Positions 46,401 through 55,099 of a DNA stretch of 55,099 nt are shown here, piece after piece. Below the pieces are notes generated by a model, which did no database searches, was not told where the DNA came from, and saw only the letters and a program-made list of their open reading frames with translations. Origin of the DNA: Acanthaster planci (lineage: Eukaryota; Echinodermata; Asteroidea; Valvatida; Acanthasteridae); contig NW_019091527.1 in assembly GCF_001949145.1 (NCBI RefSeq), forward strand, positions 475,087-530,185. Direction: 5' to 3'. Both the position numbers and the translations under genes were made by a program. How positions within the stretch are numbered: the stretch's first letter is position 1; the number at the start of each line of letters is the position of its first letter.

Positions 46401-46750
46401 GGGGGGGTAAAGTCTTTTCTAATTCTAAGCCCCCCCCGACAAATCCTGACTGACTTCTGTGAGGAGGAAATGATCTGATGTTGTATTATGAATGATGACA
46501 CACGAATCTGCTACGTTGGTATACACGATTTTGCATGCTAAGAAAAAGGGAAGCACACTGAACTGGTATACCTCATGCAGAATACTTCTTTCAATTTCTC
46601 CACAGCTTGGGTGCTTCGTAACTCCATGGGAAGTGGTTCAGGATCGGGTTGCGCCCAGCAAATGACGAAACCGCCACTGACCAAGGTCAGCAAACCGTGA
46701 AGAAGCGCTGCTGTGCGGGCACTGTACTTTCCTCGCTGCGTGAAATGCAT
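39818..46750 (-). CDS. Receptor gene D: single-pass receptor with YxxL/I-rich tail (475 aa, 6 exons)
   Basis: Exons: 46572-46750, 44931-45052, 43033-43198, 41202-41534, 40546-40586, 39818-40404. The sum is 1428 nt, open throughout, phases 2,1,2,2,1. Layout: signal peptide with hydrophobic core 14-32 and likely cleavage after Ala33; Cys-rich ectodomain about 57-160 (LCEQLC, CWDLG, VCAYQDANVCQY, FCIC); a long Pro/Gly stalk with two extra cysteines; helix 227-251 ending VGVW; linker; and a 194-residue acidic tail. Tail motifs are YFKL, YFIL, YDHL, YDSL and YNHI, plus DYAYVDSHWGQE like gene B. It is diverged from B and C but clearly homologous by cysteine spacing, membrane helix, tail opening and intron phases. 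It lies head-to-head with the HECTD4-like gene, about 3.8 kb apart. Confidence 0.87.
40546..40586 (-). CDS. Gene D exon 5: linker
   Basis: 41 nt from CTTTCAG|G to AAATG|GTAAGT, phase 2 in and 1 out. It encodes KVEGSSCTKLDEN. Confidence 0.8.
41202..41534 (-). CDS. Gene D exon 4: Pro-rich stalk and transmembrane helix
   Basis: 333 nt from TCTAAG|C to AACAC|GTAGGT, phase 2 in and 2 out. It is the longest stalk of the four. Helix ALGCVLSAVLLLVIIGVGVW, then HWHRR. Confidence 0.85.
42472..42496. repeat. 10-bp-arm perfect palindrome CCCAGCGCCC/GGGCGCTGGG
   Basis: Perfect arms around a 5-base loop in intron 3 of gene D, within a CpG-richer patch (about 42000-42660). Confidence 0.6.
43033..43198 (-). 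CDS. Gene D exon 3: Cys-rich ectodomain, part 2
   Basis: 166 nt from CATGCAG|GT to GGAAAG|GTACCA, phase 1 in and 2 out. VCAYQDANVCQY, GSCVY and FCIC match the B/C motif. Confidence 0.88.
44931..45052 (-). CDS. Gene D exon 2: Cys-rich ectodomain, part 1
   Basis: 122 nt from GATTATAG|A to ACACAAG|GTTTCG, phase 2 in and 1 out. LCEQLC, then CWDLG, align with LCGRIC and CYDLG in gene C. Confidence 0.8.
46572..46750 (-). CDS. Gene D exon 1: signal peptide
   Basis: The ATG at 46750 starts MHFTQRGKYSARTAALLHGL, then TLVSGGFVICWA. Donor CATGAG|GTATAC follows VFCM, parallel to RRHFC near the end of B and C exon 1. Confidence 0.8.
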
Positions 46751-48532
46751 TTCTCACTGTCAGTCTCGAGTCGACTCCACTAAATTCCCTTCATCGCAAA
46801 GCAGACGAATTGGAGCACAACTCAAAGATTTGTTCCCCACATCTTTCCAGGGAGTGATCGCCAATTTTCGAGAAACTTGAAGTTCGTAACGCTGTCCAGG
46901 AAAAAATTGAGGTTTTCAATCAGATCGCAAAACTTGTTCACAGAGGGTGTGCATGCGATCATGGAGGTAGAAAAAGATGGACTGTCCAGCGCCGACTGCC
47001 CATTGAATCAGATCCTCCCGTCTCGCTTCGCTGAACTCAGTGTGTCTTTTTACTCAACCAGAACTTAAAGCTGCTTTGCAAACAGAAGGCTCCCCAGTAG
47101 GCCTACCTGCAGTTCTGACCTCTGCACACAGGTCCTAATGACGTATTAATTTTCTGTAGACACTATCATGCAACATAAAAAACGACACAGGACGGGAATT
47201 TCCGAAGGTTGTAGTGAAGGGGTCGCGGGGCCTTATCTCCTCGTACTTTCCAGTTAACAGGACTCAAAACCCAGATCCGCCCCCTTTAGTAAACTTGTGA
47301 AAGTGTGCCCTGTACAGACGTCTGTTTCACTTCTTTTCTCGGCAGCTACACAATGATACTTGTATTGTTTTGAAGGAAATAGTATTCATCATTGGCAAAA
47401 TATTCCTTTATGTCGCTCCGGTACTCAGCAACAGTCTACTTTGCATGCTATTTTATTTGTGGAATAAATGCTGTAATGGGACAGGGAATAAATTTACTAG
47501 CCAAACAATGAACCATTAAAATAATTCCGAGAAAACGTCAATAAATTCATTTTAATATCTTTGCGCATTCCGTGGTTCTGAGGTGACACAGTGTTTGCCA
47601 AAGTACCCTTGTGTAACTGTCCCACAGCGGAACCTGGGAATTCTGGAAACTCGGAAAACCTGTTCTTAAAATCGATTCAAACTGGAAAGAGTTTGACGGT
47701 TATAAGTTCCAAAGACGGGAAGTAAAAGAAAGCCAATAAAGAAACGGAGATACTTGGCATAAAATGGGTGCACTTGAGTTTGTTTCTGCATTCAATTGGG
47801 GACCCTGAACAATAGAGGATAATATTAATAAGGTCCCCGATTGACAGAGGGTCCCCGATTGACAACTGTGTACAAAACATATGGGTGGTCTTCTAAAAAA
47901 GTTGAAGTACAAACAAAAGAGGAACAATAGGGGTCCCCAGTTGTAGGCAAATACACACTTGTGTGCTCGGGTGGGTGAATTGTTGGGGGTGAATGGGTGA
48001 AAATGGTAAAATAACAAAAACAAAAACAAAACAGCCATTAGGTTTTAAAAATTATGTCGTGGCAAAAATTTGTCCTTTAGTGCTAAGAAGAATGGGATTA
48101 TAATTTATTTTAGAATTTTCAAAGAACAAATAATAAATTCATTGATATATAACAGACTTTTGTCGTTGCTTTTGTGCCTGTTTCAGATGTCAAGGGCCAA
48201 TTAACACTTGTGGAAAGCTGGCTTTTAATACAGGAATCGAGAACACTTGGAGCTATTTGGGGATACATAACATCCCATTACCGATTTTCCAGAGGTGTTA
48301 AAGAATATTTCTGATATGTGTTCATTTTGTACTGAGTGTATTTTATATGTCTACTTTGTGAACAATTGTCTAATATTTATACATGAAGTTGAAAAGATTT
48401 AATTTTTAGAATAGCTTTACAGTGCTTTAAAGACATTTTAAACTGAAATGAAATGTTTGTCTATTATTACATGCCTGACCTAAAAGCTCGTTTCAATAAA
48501 AGCATTAACATTTCTGGGGTGTAGAGTTTGTA

Positions 48533-48593
48533 AGTGATGGAATCCAAACGCTTCGTTTGGTGGGATCCGATAATTAGGAATGATTCCATCACT
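48533..48593. repeat. Nested hairpin, 12-bp perfect outer arms
   Basis: AGTGATGGAATC (48533-48544) pairs perfectly with GATTCCATCACT (48582-48593). Inside, CCAAACG-CTT-CGTTTGG (48544-48560) forms a 7-bp stem with a 3-base loop, sharing its first base with the outer arm. Confidence 0.85.
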
Positions 48594-48910
48594 GGAATAT
48601 CCCCAAACGCTCGTCCATTAAAGCAAGATACCCCTAAGGTAAACCATAATCATGTTATTGCTCCAAGAAAATAATCTGGAATGTGGGTTGGGCTCGTCAT
48701 TTAGCTGCATGACTGTAGTTAGTTGATGAATTAGACTTATTTGGTTCCTGTGAATATGACTGCTTTCTTATTTCATGACCAATATAACTACATGTATGCT
48801 ATGTTCAAAATGTGCTAAACTGAGTCAACCCTCATCGGTTCTTCTAAGAAGCTCAACTCTTCCATAAGAGATTGTTTCCATGGTGTACCCGCAAGCCTAC
48901 ATCTCATAAT

Positions 48911-49891
48911 TACGGTGGACGGTCACGGCAAAAGCAAAAGCGCCACGGCAAAAGCAAGGCATGTAAAGGGAAGGGACGTAATCATACATGTCACCTCTAA
49001 GTGTTAAGTTCGGTGGAGGGGAGTTAGGCCACCACCATGAATTTCATTTTTTTCTTCAGAACTGTTTTCTTAAAAGAAGTGTTTCTATGGCTAGGAAAAT
49101 AGCAAGGGAAAAGGGTCTACGCAAATAAAGTTCAAGGAATAATCGGACGATATTATCCTTTTGCTAAACAGGGGATTTTCATCATTCCAAGCAGATTGCT
49201 GCCGTGCATTCGAAATTTATAGAAGGGAGGGGTGAGATTTGTCATCAGCATCAACAAGGCCACTCCCCACTCTGTTCTTACTGTATAGTTTGTACAGCTT
49301 CATGGACGAGGGGTCTGTTCGCTGATGTATTTTAAGCAGTTTTTATAGGTTTTTGCGACCAGCCTTGAAAGAAAATACTGTACTGTTACTGGGAAGTCAA
49401 TACTGGTCTCATGCAAGGCTACAATAGTGGGTGGGTAACACTTGTCAACTCATCGCCAGCGGGCCCATTAAGGCAAGTGTTTCCCAGAGAGCGGTAGTTT
49501 TAAAACTCCGGGCTCGTTTGTGTATATTTGTGGGTTTTGTTTATAATGATTTACTGCATGATTCAGGCTTTTCCACTCTAATTCACATTATGATATTGTG
49601 ACACGCAAGGTACTGTTTTCACCACAAGGCGTCCACATAGTAGTAGTCCGTATCTACACCGCAAATCAGCCTATTAGGTCCTGGGGGCGCTACTACGCCC
49701 ATCATATTTTTTTTAAATGTCAGTTAAAGATGAGGGTTATATTATCATGTATTTGTAGGATACCATCCTTGATACTAAAGTATTTTTACCTGTTTTGTGT
49801 GTCCGAGCATGGAGGCCACGATCGACATCCATTCCCACTGGAACTAAGCCTGTGTGTTTTGCTTTTGCCGTGACAGCTGTGGGCCACCGTA
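48911..49891. mobile_element. Possible non-autonomous DNA transposon (981 bp)
   Basis: The left end TACGGTGG, then GTCACGGCAAAAGCAAAA, is mirrored at the right end as TTTTGCTTTTGCCGTGAC, then CCACCGTA. CACGGCAAAAGCAA is repeated just inside the left end. No transposase frame is visible inside. Confidence 0.55.
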
Positions 49892-50061
49892 CATAACCCC
49901 TTTCTTTTTGAACTTTGCATGAGAATAAGAATTTGTTATATTTCCGACTGTGAAAAAAGATGAGAAAAGAAAGGAAATTCCAATTCACGCTGTATTATGT
50001 TCCAAGGTCACTTGTCTTAAAATCGTCTTTGTCAACCAGTTAAAAGAGAAAAATAATTGCG

Positions 50062-50133
50062 TTCCCACACCGGGAATCGAACCCGGGCCACGGCGGTGAG
50101 AGCGCCGGATCCTAACCACTAGACCATATGGGA
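50062..50133 (-). tRNA. tRNA-Glu (anticodon CTC)
   Basis: 72 nt on the minus strand, with acceptor stem TCCCATA/TGTGGGA, D-arm TGGTCTAGTGGTTAGGA, anticodon stem CGGCG/CGCCG around loop CTCTCAC, and T-arm GGGTTCGATTCCC (B box). The discriminator base is A and CCA is not encoded. A T5 run (50053-50049 on the minus strand) downstream suits RNA polymerase III termination. Confidence 0.95.
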
Positions 50134-50378
50134 TTGCTCGATAAGAGGAGCGCATCTAAACGATATAATAATAATAATACTAAGTCCGAAATGTATCTCG
50201 TTCTGGAAGATTCCAAAGATTAAATTAATTACTTTTAGATACCAACATTTGAACGGATATGTAGTTGTACCGGTAAATTGACCAAGAATGGTTTTGTCAC
50301 AGATATGCCTAGTTCAGTGCGAGCTAACGAATTTTTTGTGTCGTAATATCTCAAGAGCCTCGTTTTCAAATATCATTC

Positions 50379-50390
50379 CAAGATGGCAGC
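50379..50390 (+). promoter_or_regulatory. YY1-like element upstream of the HECTD4-like gene
   Basis: CAAGATGGCAGC matches the YY1 core AAGATGGC, common close to transcription starts of animal housekeeping genes, in the sense orientation about 165 bp before the start codon. Confidence 0.45.
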
Positions 50391-50475
50391 GACCATGGAG
50401 TTGTTTTCTTCGTCTGTGCGCCGTCGGTGGCTATCCTGGCTATTGCAACAAACTGAGGAAAGTTGCGTCACTTAA
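50383..50475 (+). other. Upstream open reading frame (30 codons plus stop)
   Basis: The ATG inside the YY1-like element opens MAATMELFSSSVRRRW and stops at 50473-50475, 70 nt before the main start. It matters only if transcription starts upstream of it. Confidence 0.35.
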
Positions 50476-50545
50476 ATCACATAGTCTTTGAGATTCGAGA
50501 ACTTCTCGACAAAGTGGCCATTTGGATTTTGAACATATTGCCATT

Positions 50546-51246
50546 ATGGCTTCGGGAACAACCGACTCAACACAATGGATGTGCGTAAACGAAGAGTCGT
50601 TGTTTTTGCATGACGGTTTGATTCGTGTCACCGATCTCGTCCAACTACCGCGTGACGTGACAACCTCTAGCGAGGCTGACCGGGAGAATGAGGTGGTTTC
50701 CTTCGATACCAAGAACCCCGCAGAGCTCACGGAGCGACTTCTGTCCGTGTGCGGGACGAACAATAATGCCTATGCCTATTCGAGACTCATGGAATACCGG
50801 TTGAACGCCTTGAAAGGTTTATGGAACGCCCATCGGCAAATAAACAGCAACATCGAGCAGATTGAGAAGGAAGCATCCAGTCATGAGGAATCTATCTCCT
50901 TGCTGAAAAAGCAAGGCTTGTGGCAGCAGCCAGAGCAGGTCTCCTTCTCCAGTCGCGTCGGGCTCCTACTGGTCTTCCCCTTGCTGAAATCCCAGAAGAA
51001 GCAGGACCCAGAACTTTGCGGGGAAACAGCCAAGTTGCTGTTGAATTGCCTGCGGGACTGCCCACCGCTGAGTCTGACCAAAGAACCTGGGGATTGCCTG
51101 CAAGGGTTGGAGGGTCTGCTGTGCTCTTGGCTTGTAGAGGGCAGCAAGCTGCTCCAGGAATCAGACAAAGATGAAGTCCTGAAGGATGAACTGAGATCAC
51201 AGCAGGAGGACCTTGCCTCGGCGTTGGTTGCACTATGCTGTGCCAG
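50546..51246 (+). CDS. HECTD4-like exon 1
   Basis: Starts MASGTTDSTQWMCVNEESLF and ends CCA(R) at GCCAG|GTGAGA, phase 2. It is alpha-helical and charged, without signal peptide or membrane segment. Confidence 0.85.
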
Positions 51247-54200
51247 GTGAGAAAATGTTGCTGGCAGCCCTCTGTGAGCTGTTTGGGTTAGGAAGGACTT
51301 GGTACACTGGGAAAGAAGGTTGGAGAATATCCTAAAACTTAGAAGTACTCCCCTCCCTAATTAACTGGCTAAATTTCTGAGTCTACAGTCTACATTGAGA
51401 AACAATGAAAAGAGATTCAAGCAGTACAAATACTGTGCACTGAATGAACAAATTATAAGTCCAAACAACTCACAGATCATTACTTTTTGGACTCCTATAC
51501 TTTTTTCTTTTCCCTTTTAAAAAACATTTTAGAAGGTGTGTGTTAGTCTTAAAACTATGCAGCCTTGGTGTAGTCATCTTTACGCTCGCTTGAAGGATTG
51601 ATACGTCATTTTTGGGAGAATATGTGAAATTTCCATTAAGCAGTTAAATACACATGCTTTATAATAGGGTCCCTAACCCTCCTATGCTGAAGTCACTCTT
51701 TGGGTCACTTGGTAAACACCTCAAAGAAGCACAGCTGTGTCGTGTTATGCACTGCACCAACATGCAAGAGAGTGACCTTGGGCACTTGTGCATATTTGTG
51801 CTGTAAAACTAAAGGAGGGTTAAAGTAAGGATTGCCAACAATAAAAAAGAGTACGCATGGAATATTCTGTTAATGGCATTGCAGCTATGGAGTGGTTGGC
51901 TCACAGGAGATTAAAATTTGTTTGGCACAATCATTTGAAACAAAAAATGTATCAGCACAGTCACTCTCAATCATCTCCATACACTGTCAGCAGATGGTAC
52001 ATGTACATGGGACGTACTGCGTCTTGAAAGTACGAAAATCATAATGTACCAGTGTGCTTCTGCATGTCTGTACAGAGGAGGGTTGGCAAGAATTCACATC
52101 ATGGAGTTCTCTTGCAAAAAAAGACAAAACTGAAATGTAAACGGGCACAGTAATGCACTTTACTGCCCCAGTTGCATCTAATTGTCCAAAGACTATTACA
52201 AACATTAGTCGGCATTATACCTCTGCAGCATCTGTAAGGATGCATGGTCATGCTTTATCCATATTTAACCGTAACCCCCTTGGCTCCTGCACTAGAAAGC
52301 ATACTGAACCTCACAAAATCCAACAGGTTCATGTACTTGTCTATGTACCTGTACATGCAGGTCACCGTACCAAACCTGATAAACTCCAACAGAATGAGCC
52401 CGTTGGAGTTTGAGTGATATGGTATGGATGGGTCCATGCAGTATAGGATGACTTGCACTGAACAGTACCAAACCTGACAAAATCAAGCATAGTCCAACAA
52501 ATGGTACAGCAAGCCAGACACTGCACACAGTGGCCCGAGTGTGTCCCAACTCACACAGAATCCAACACCATCTCCTTGGGCCTTTCATCCCAAGTCTCAC
52601 AAAATTCAACAAAAAGTTCCACAGACACGGCACCAAACCTGCCAAAACCTCACAAAACCTGCTGTTTGAGTATGGCACGTTTTGGGCAGTTAAGGTTAAG
52701 TATACATGTACATGTACACAACAGAAGTGCTTTGAAACGTTGTCATCACTTTGGGGGTGTATAGCAGCGCACAAGTGATTTCACAATTAATTTGAATTGA
52801 ACACAGGTACTTTTTGCTGTGGTTTTAAGTATCATGAGATATCTCTCAATTTCTAAAAACCATGTAGAATTGATGTAGGAGCTGTTTCGACATAAGTAAG
52901 TGCTGTCTGCTTTAACTTTTGCTGTAGTAGATTCTCGGACTTCTTGTCAGGAAAATGCGATAATCAACATGTCGCTTGAAAGAGGCTAGTTCTTGCTCAA
53001 AGTAGTACTTGTCACTAGTTTCTCAGTGCTTTGTCATGACCTGCGGATAGGGTTGATGGACGGGTGGCTCCAGAGTTGAAATGATGCAAGCCTTTGGCCT
53101 TTTGTTTTGGTGTCGACTGCACAGGGGGTCCACATCCACCATCATACACACCGTCCACCTCCTGCAGGGCCTGCAGGGCGGCCTAGCCTCCTTACCAGTC
53201 GCCGATATCCTGCACAAGCTGCTGAGGCTGGAGGGTGGACCTGGCTGTACATCCTCCCTGCTGGGCAGCAAGCACATGGTGTGCTGGGGGTTTGAGGACA
53301 TGCTGAGTGAAGGCACTAAGGACGGAGAGGAGAAAGACAAGGAGAAAGGTGAGACTGTCCTGAAAGACACTGTGGAATCAGAGATCAGAGCCTAATCCTG
53401 AAATTCTTTGCTTGTCATAATTTGTTTAATGTACCTTTGACAACTACAGAAATGAAGTACGTGTACATGGTTCTTCAGTTTTTATCAACATTTCTGAAAG
53501 GTCCTTCATTGCAGTATCTAGAGATTTTTTGTGTTAATTTTCAAATTTGTTCTATGTATTTTGCTAAGATTTATGCAAATATTGGTAAGCCACCTTTAAA
53601 AGTAATGCACGTAATTTGTTTGGATTGACTTCATTCTTAGCACTCAATCAGAATTCAGAATTTGTCTTCTGTCAGTGCTGTAGTACCAGTGGCGTAACTT
53701 CCCGTTTCCCAAATAAATATTCTTTCTACCAAATTTGTGTCAGGTATGTGATGAATTTTAATTTGTAAAAGGATATTTCTTCTGCAACACTATGTTTAAC
53801 CCGCAGACACCACAGACATTGGAAGAAGCCTGACAAGTGACGGTAGATTTCTCTACACCACCAGTTCCCATGGCAAAGGGCTGGCCAAATTTGGATCTGG
53901 ATTGGCCGGCACCTTGAGGTAGGGAAAAACACAGCATTAGCACTCCTAAGTGGTACGAGCAAGCATGGTAAAGTGCCTTGCCCAAGGGCATACATGTAGG
54001 TATCACGGATCCCATGGCAGGACTCGAGTCTTTTACACCGGAACGGAGATCAACATAGCTCCTTGTACTCTTCCGTAAAGTTGTCTAGATTGTAATCGTT
54101 CCCTTGTCGTTTATCACAGAGGCTTTATCTACGCCAAACGCCAGGATCTTGGCCAGGGATGGGTGGCCTACGGGGGATGCCAGCTGGTTCACAGAACCCT

Positions 54201-54258
54201 GGAGTCTGACGGTCACCCAGAGCAGCTGTGTACAGTCCTTGACCCGCAGACCCTCAAG
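50546..54258 (+). CDS. Large HECTD4-like E3 ubiquitin ligase, N-terminal part (4 exons, 3'-incomplete)
   Basis: Exons: 50546-51246, 53125-53348, 53807-53918, 54120-54258 (1176 nt, 392 codons, all phases agree). The start ATG has A at -3 and G at +4. Exon 1 encodes EESLFLHDGLIRVTDLVQLP and NAYAYSRLMEYRLNALKGLW, which I associate with the conserved N-terminus of the giant HECT ligase HECTD4. The later exons encode a repeated propeller-like strand pattern (SDGRFLYTTSSHGKGLAKFG, then GTLRGFIY, GWVAYGG and LVHRTLE), common in HECTD4, ZZEF1 and HERC-type giants. The catalytic HECT domain would lie far right of the window, so ligase activity is inferred from family only. Promoter-proximal YY1-like site and uORF are noted separately. 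The identification is from memory of the family, not a search. Confidence 0.6.
51247..53124. other. Intron 1 of the HECTD4-like gene
   Basis: No exon is seen. It contains a degenerate dispersed repeat with core CCAAACCTGACAAAATCCAACA between about 52310 and 52660. Confidence 0.65.
52310..52665. repeat. Degenerate repeat of an ACCTCACAAAATCCAACA-like unit
   Basis: Related words occur at about 52311, 52368, 52470, 52590 and 52632, for example ACCAAACCTGATAAACTCC and ACCAAACCTGACAAAATC. Spacing is irregular, so this is a decayed array rather than a clean tandem repeat. Confidence 0.6.
53125..53348 (+). CDS. HECTD4-like exon 2
   Basis: Acceptor CTGCACAG|G completes Arg with exon 1. It encodes IIHTVHLLQGLQGGLASLPV and ADILHKLLRLEGG, and ends in a Lys/Glu run at GAAAG|GTGAGA, phase 1. 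Confidence 0.82.
53807..53918 (+). CDS. HECTD4-like exon 3
   Basis: 112 nt from CCCGCAG|AC to TTGAG|GTAGGG, phase 1 in and 2 out. It encodes SDGRFLYTTSSHGKGLAKFG and ends GTLR. Confidence 0.85.
54120..54258 (+). CDS. HECTD4-like exon 4
   Basis: 139 nt from ATCACAG|A to CTCAAG|GTCAGT, phase 2 in and 0 out. It encodes GFIYAKRQDLGQGWVAYGG, then CQLVHRTLE and TVLDPQTLK. Confidence 0.85.
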
Positions 54259-55099
54259 GTCAGTGAAGAGGATGTCATTTGTGTCTAGCCTCTACCTTTG
54301 AGCCAAAGGTTCAATCGGCGCATTATCATGTAATGTTCTGGATGTATCACATGAACGTTTTGTTTATTACATCGGAATATTCATATTTTTGCACACCAAC
54401 ATATCTGACCTACTCGCTGTACTAGAAACTGATACAAAATAAGTGTTGTTTTAAAGATTAAAGGAACCAGAAAATAGAAATATTTTTATAAATTTTACTA
54501 AAAACCCTTGAAATTGCATCTTTGGGCTTCAATTAACCTTATTTTAAATTTTGGGTTTGCAATTTTAACCCATATTTTGAGGCTTTTTGGTTTTTATGCT
54601 GATGTATATTTGTGTATTCATGAGCAGAACTATGATGTCATCCATGGCACTGAATCTCAATGTTGCACTAATTTGGGCGCAGAAAATTTCTAGATTTTTA
54701 ACCACTGCTATTGCAGATTTCATTTTCTTTGACAATTAATTGCTTTATAAGTATGTGGCAATAATTCAGCGAAAATCCTTTTCACAGAAATGTTCCCAGA
54801 TAGCAAATTTGGGGTTCACAATTTGAACACGAAAATGTACAACCTGAACCATGTCTTCCTGGATTTACATCAAAGCAAAAGTGCCCTCACTTGTCCAGGA
54901 ATGCTTGGCCAATTTTTAATGTTTGAAAAAGTGTACCGTGCAGTTCACGTAACTCAAAAAAGATGTCAAACAGTCTTCATACGTGGAAGAAGGGTACAGA
55001 GATACACAAAAAGTGATTCTAAGAAAAATTCAATTCCTGGATCCTTTTAAGAGTACCTGTACGTTCAACCAAGGACTATCTGGTTGACTACTAGTCAGT
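54259..55099. other. Intron 4 of the HECTD4-like gene to window end
   Basis: It consists mainly of the interspersed repeat at 54458-55034. No further exon was recognised. Confidence 0.65.
54458..55034 (+). mobile_element. Interspersed repeat (same family as 27860-28394)
   Basis: It matches the reverse complement of the gene B intron 2 insertion from ATTAAAGGAACC to the AAAAATTCA near 55033. It lies in the intron after HECTD4-like exon 4. Confidence 0.8.

Larger units (their letters stand above)
46751..50061. other. Intergenic between gene D and the tRNA / HECTD4-like gene
   Basis: No gene is supported. It holds a nested hairpin (48533-48593) and a 981-bp segment with matching inverted ends (48911-49891). 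Confidence 0.6.

Noticed and set aside
16720-46750. Interpretation as bacterial or phage DNA with operons or CRISPR
   Set aside because: Introns with GT/AG borders, a tRNA without encoded CCA, and animal gene families rule this out; no CRISPR-like regularly spaced repeats were seen.
50881-51233. Minus-strand and alternative-frame open readings over HECTD4-like exon 1
   Set aside because: They are shadows of a GC-richer real exon; the plus frame is much longer and has a consistent start and donor.
52292-52774. 160-residue minus-strand open frame
   Set aside because: It lies across the decayed repeat array inside an intron and has no recognisable domain.

Overview
The window is eukaryotic nuclear DNA. 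It is AT-rich, with split genes bounded by GT/AG introns of about 0.3-5.3 kb, a tRNA gene without an encoded CCA, many short inverted-repeat elements and frequent ACATGTA-type runs. The gene content (an ATP7-type copper ATPase, a HECTD4-like giant ligase, single-pass receptors with tyrosine-rich tails) fits an invertebrate animal. I lean towards an invertebrate deuterostome (echinoderm, hemichordate or cephalochordate), but the sequence does not settle it.

Layout. (1) 3989-10093, minus strand: the first three coding exons of an ATP7A/B-like copper-transporting ATPase, read leftwards and leaving the window inside or after the first heavy-metal-binding domain. (2) 10094-16719: intergenic, with MITE-like inverted repeats. 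(3) 16720-46750, minus strand: four tandem paralogous genes, called A, B, C and D here. Each has six coding exons with the same intron phases (2,1,2,2,1). They encode a signal peptide, a small cysteine-rich ectodomain over exons 2-3, a Thr/Pro stalk and transmembrane helix in exon 4, a 13-15-codon linker exon 5, and a cytoplasmic tail in exon 6 full of YxxL/V/I motifs of ITIM/ITAM type. Joined by canonical splice sites, all four give unbroken frames of 347, 491, 347 and 475 aa. I recognise no named family. (4) 50062-50133, minus strand: tRNA-Glu(CTC). (5) 50546-54258, plus strand: the first four coding exons of a large HECTD4-like gene that leaves the window on the right.

The receptor array is the exciting part. 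Genes B and C share a recent segmental duplication from exon 3 to beyond exon 1. Their ectodomains differ mostly by amino-acid-changing substitutions while the cysteines stay fixed. The tails differ in length and motif number. A rapidly diversifying cell-surface receptor family (immune, allorecognition or self/non-self signalling) is a reasonable inference, but nothing in the sequence proves a ligand or pathway.

The repeat content also dates events. A 960-bp insertion with a perfect 7-bp target duplication and a 535-bp interspersed repeat sit in B but not at the matching sites of C. A MITE in intron 2 is shared by both.
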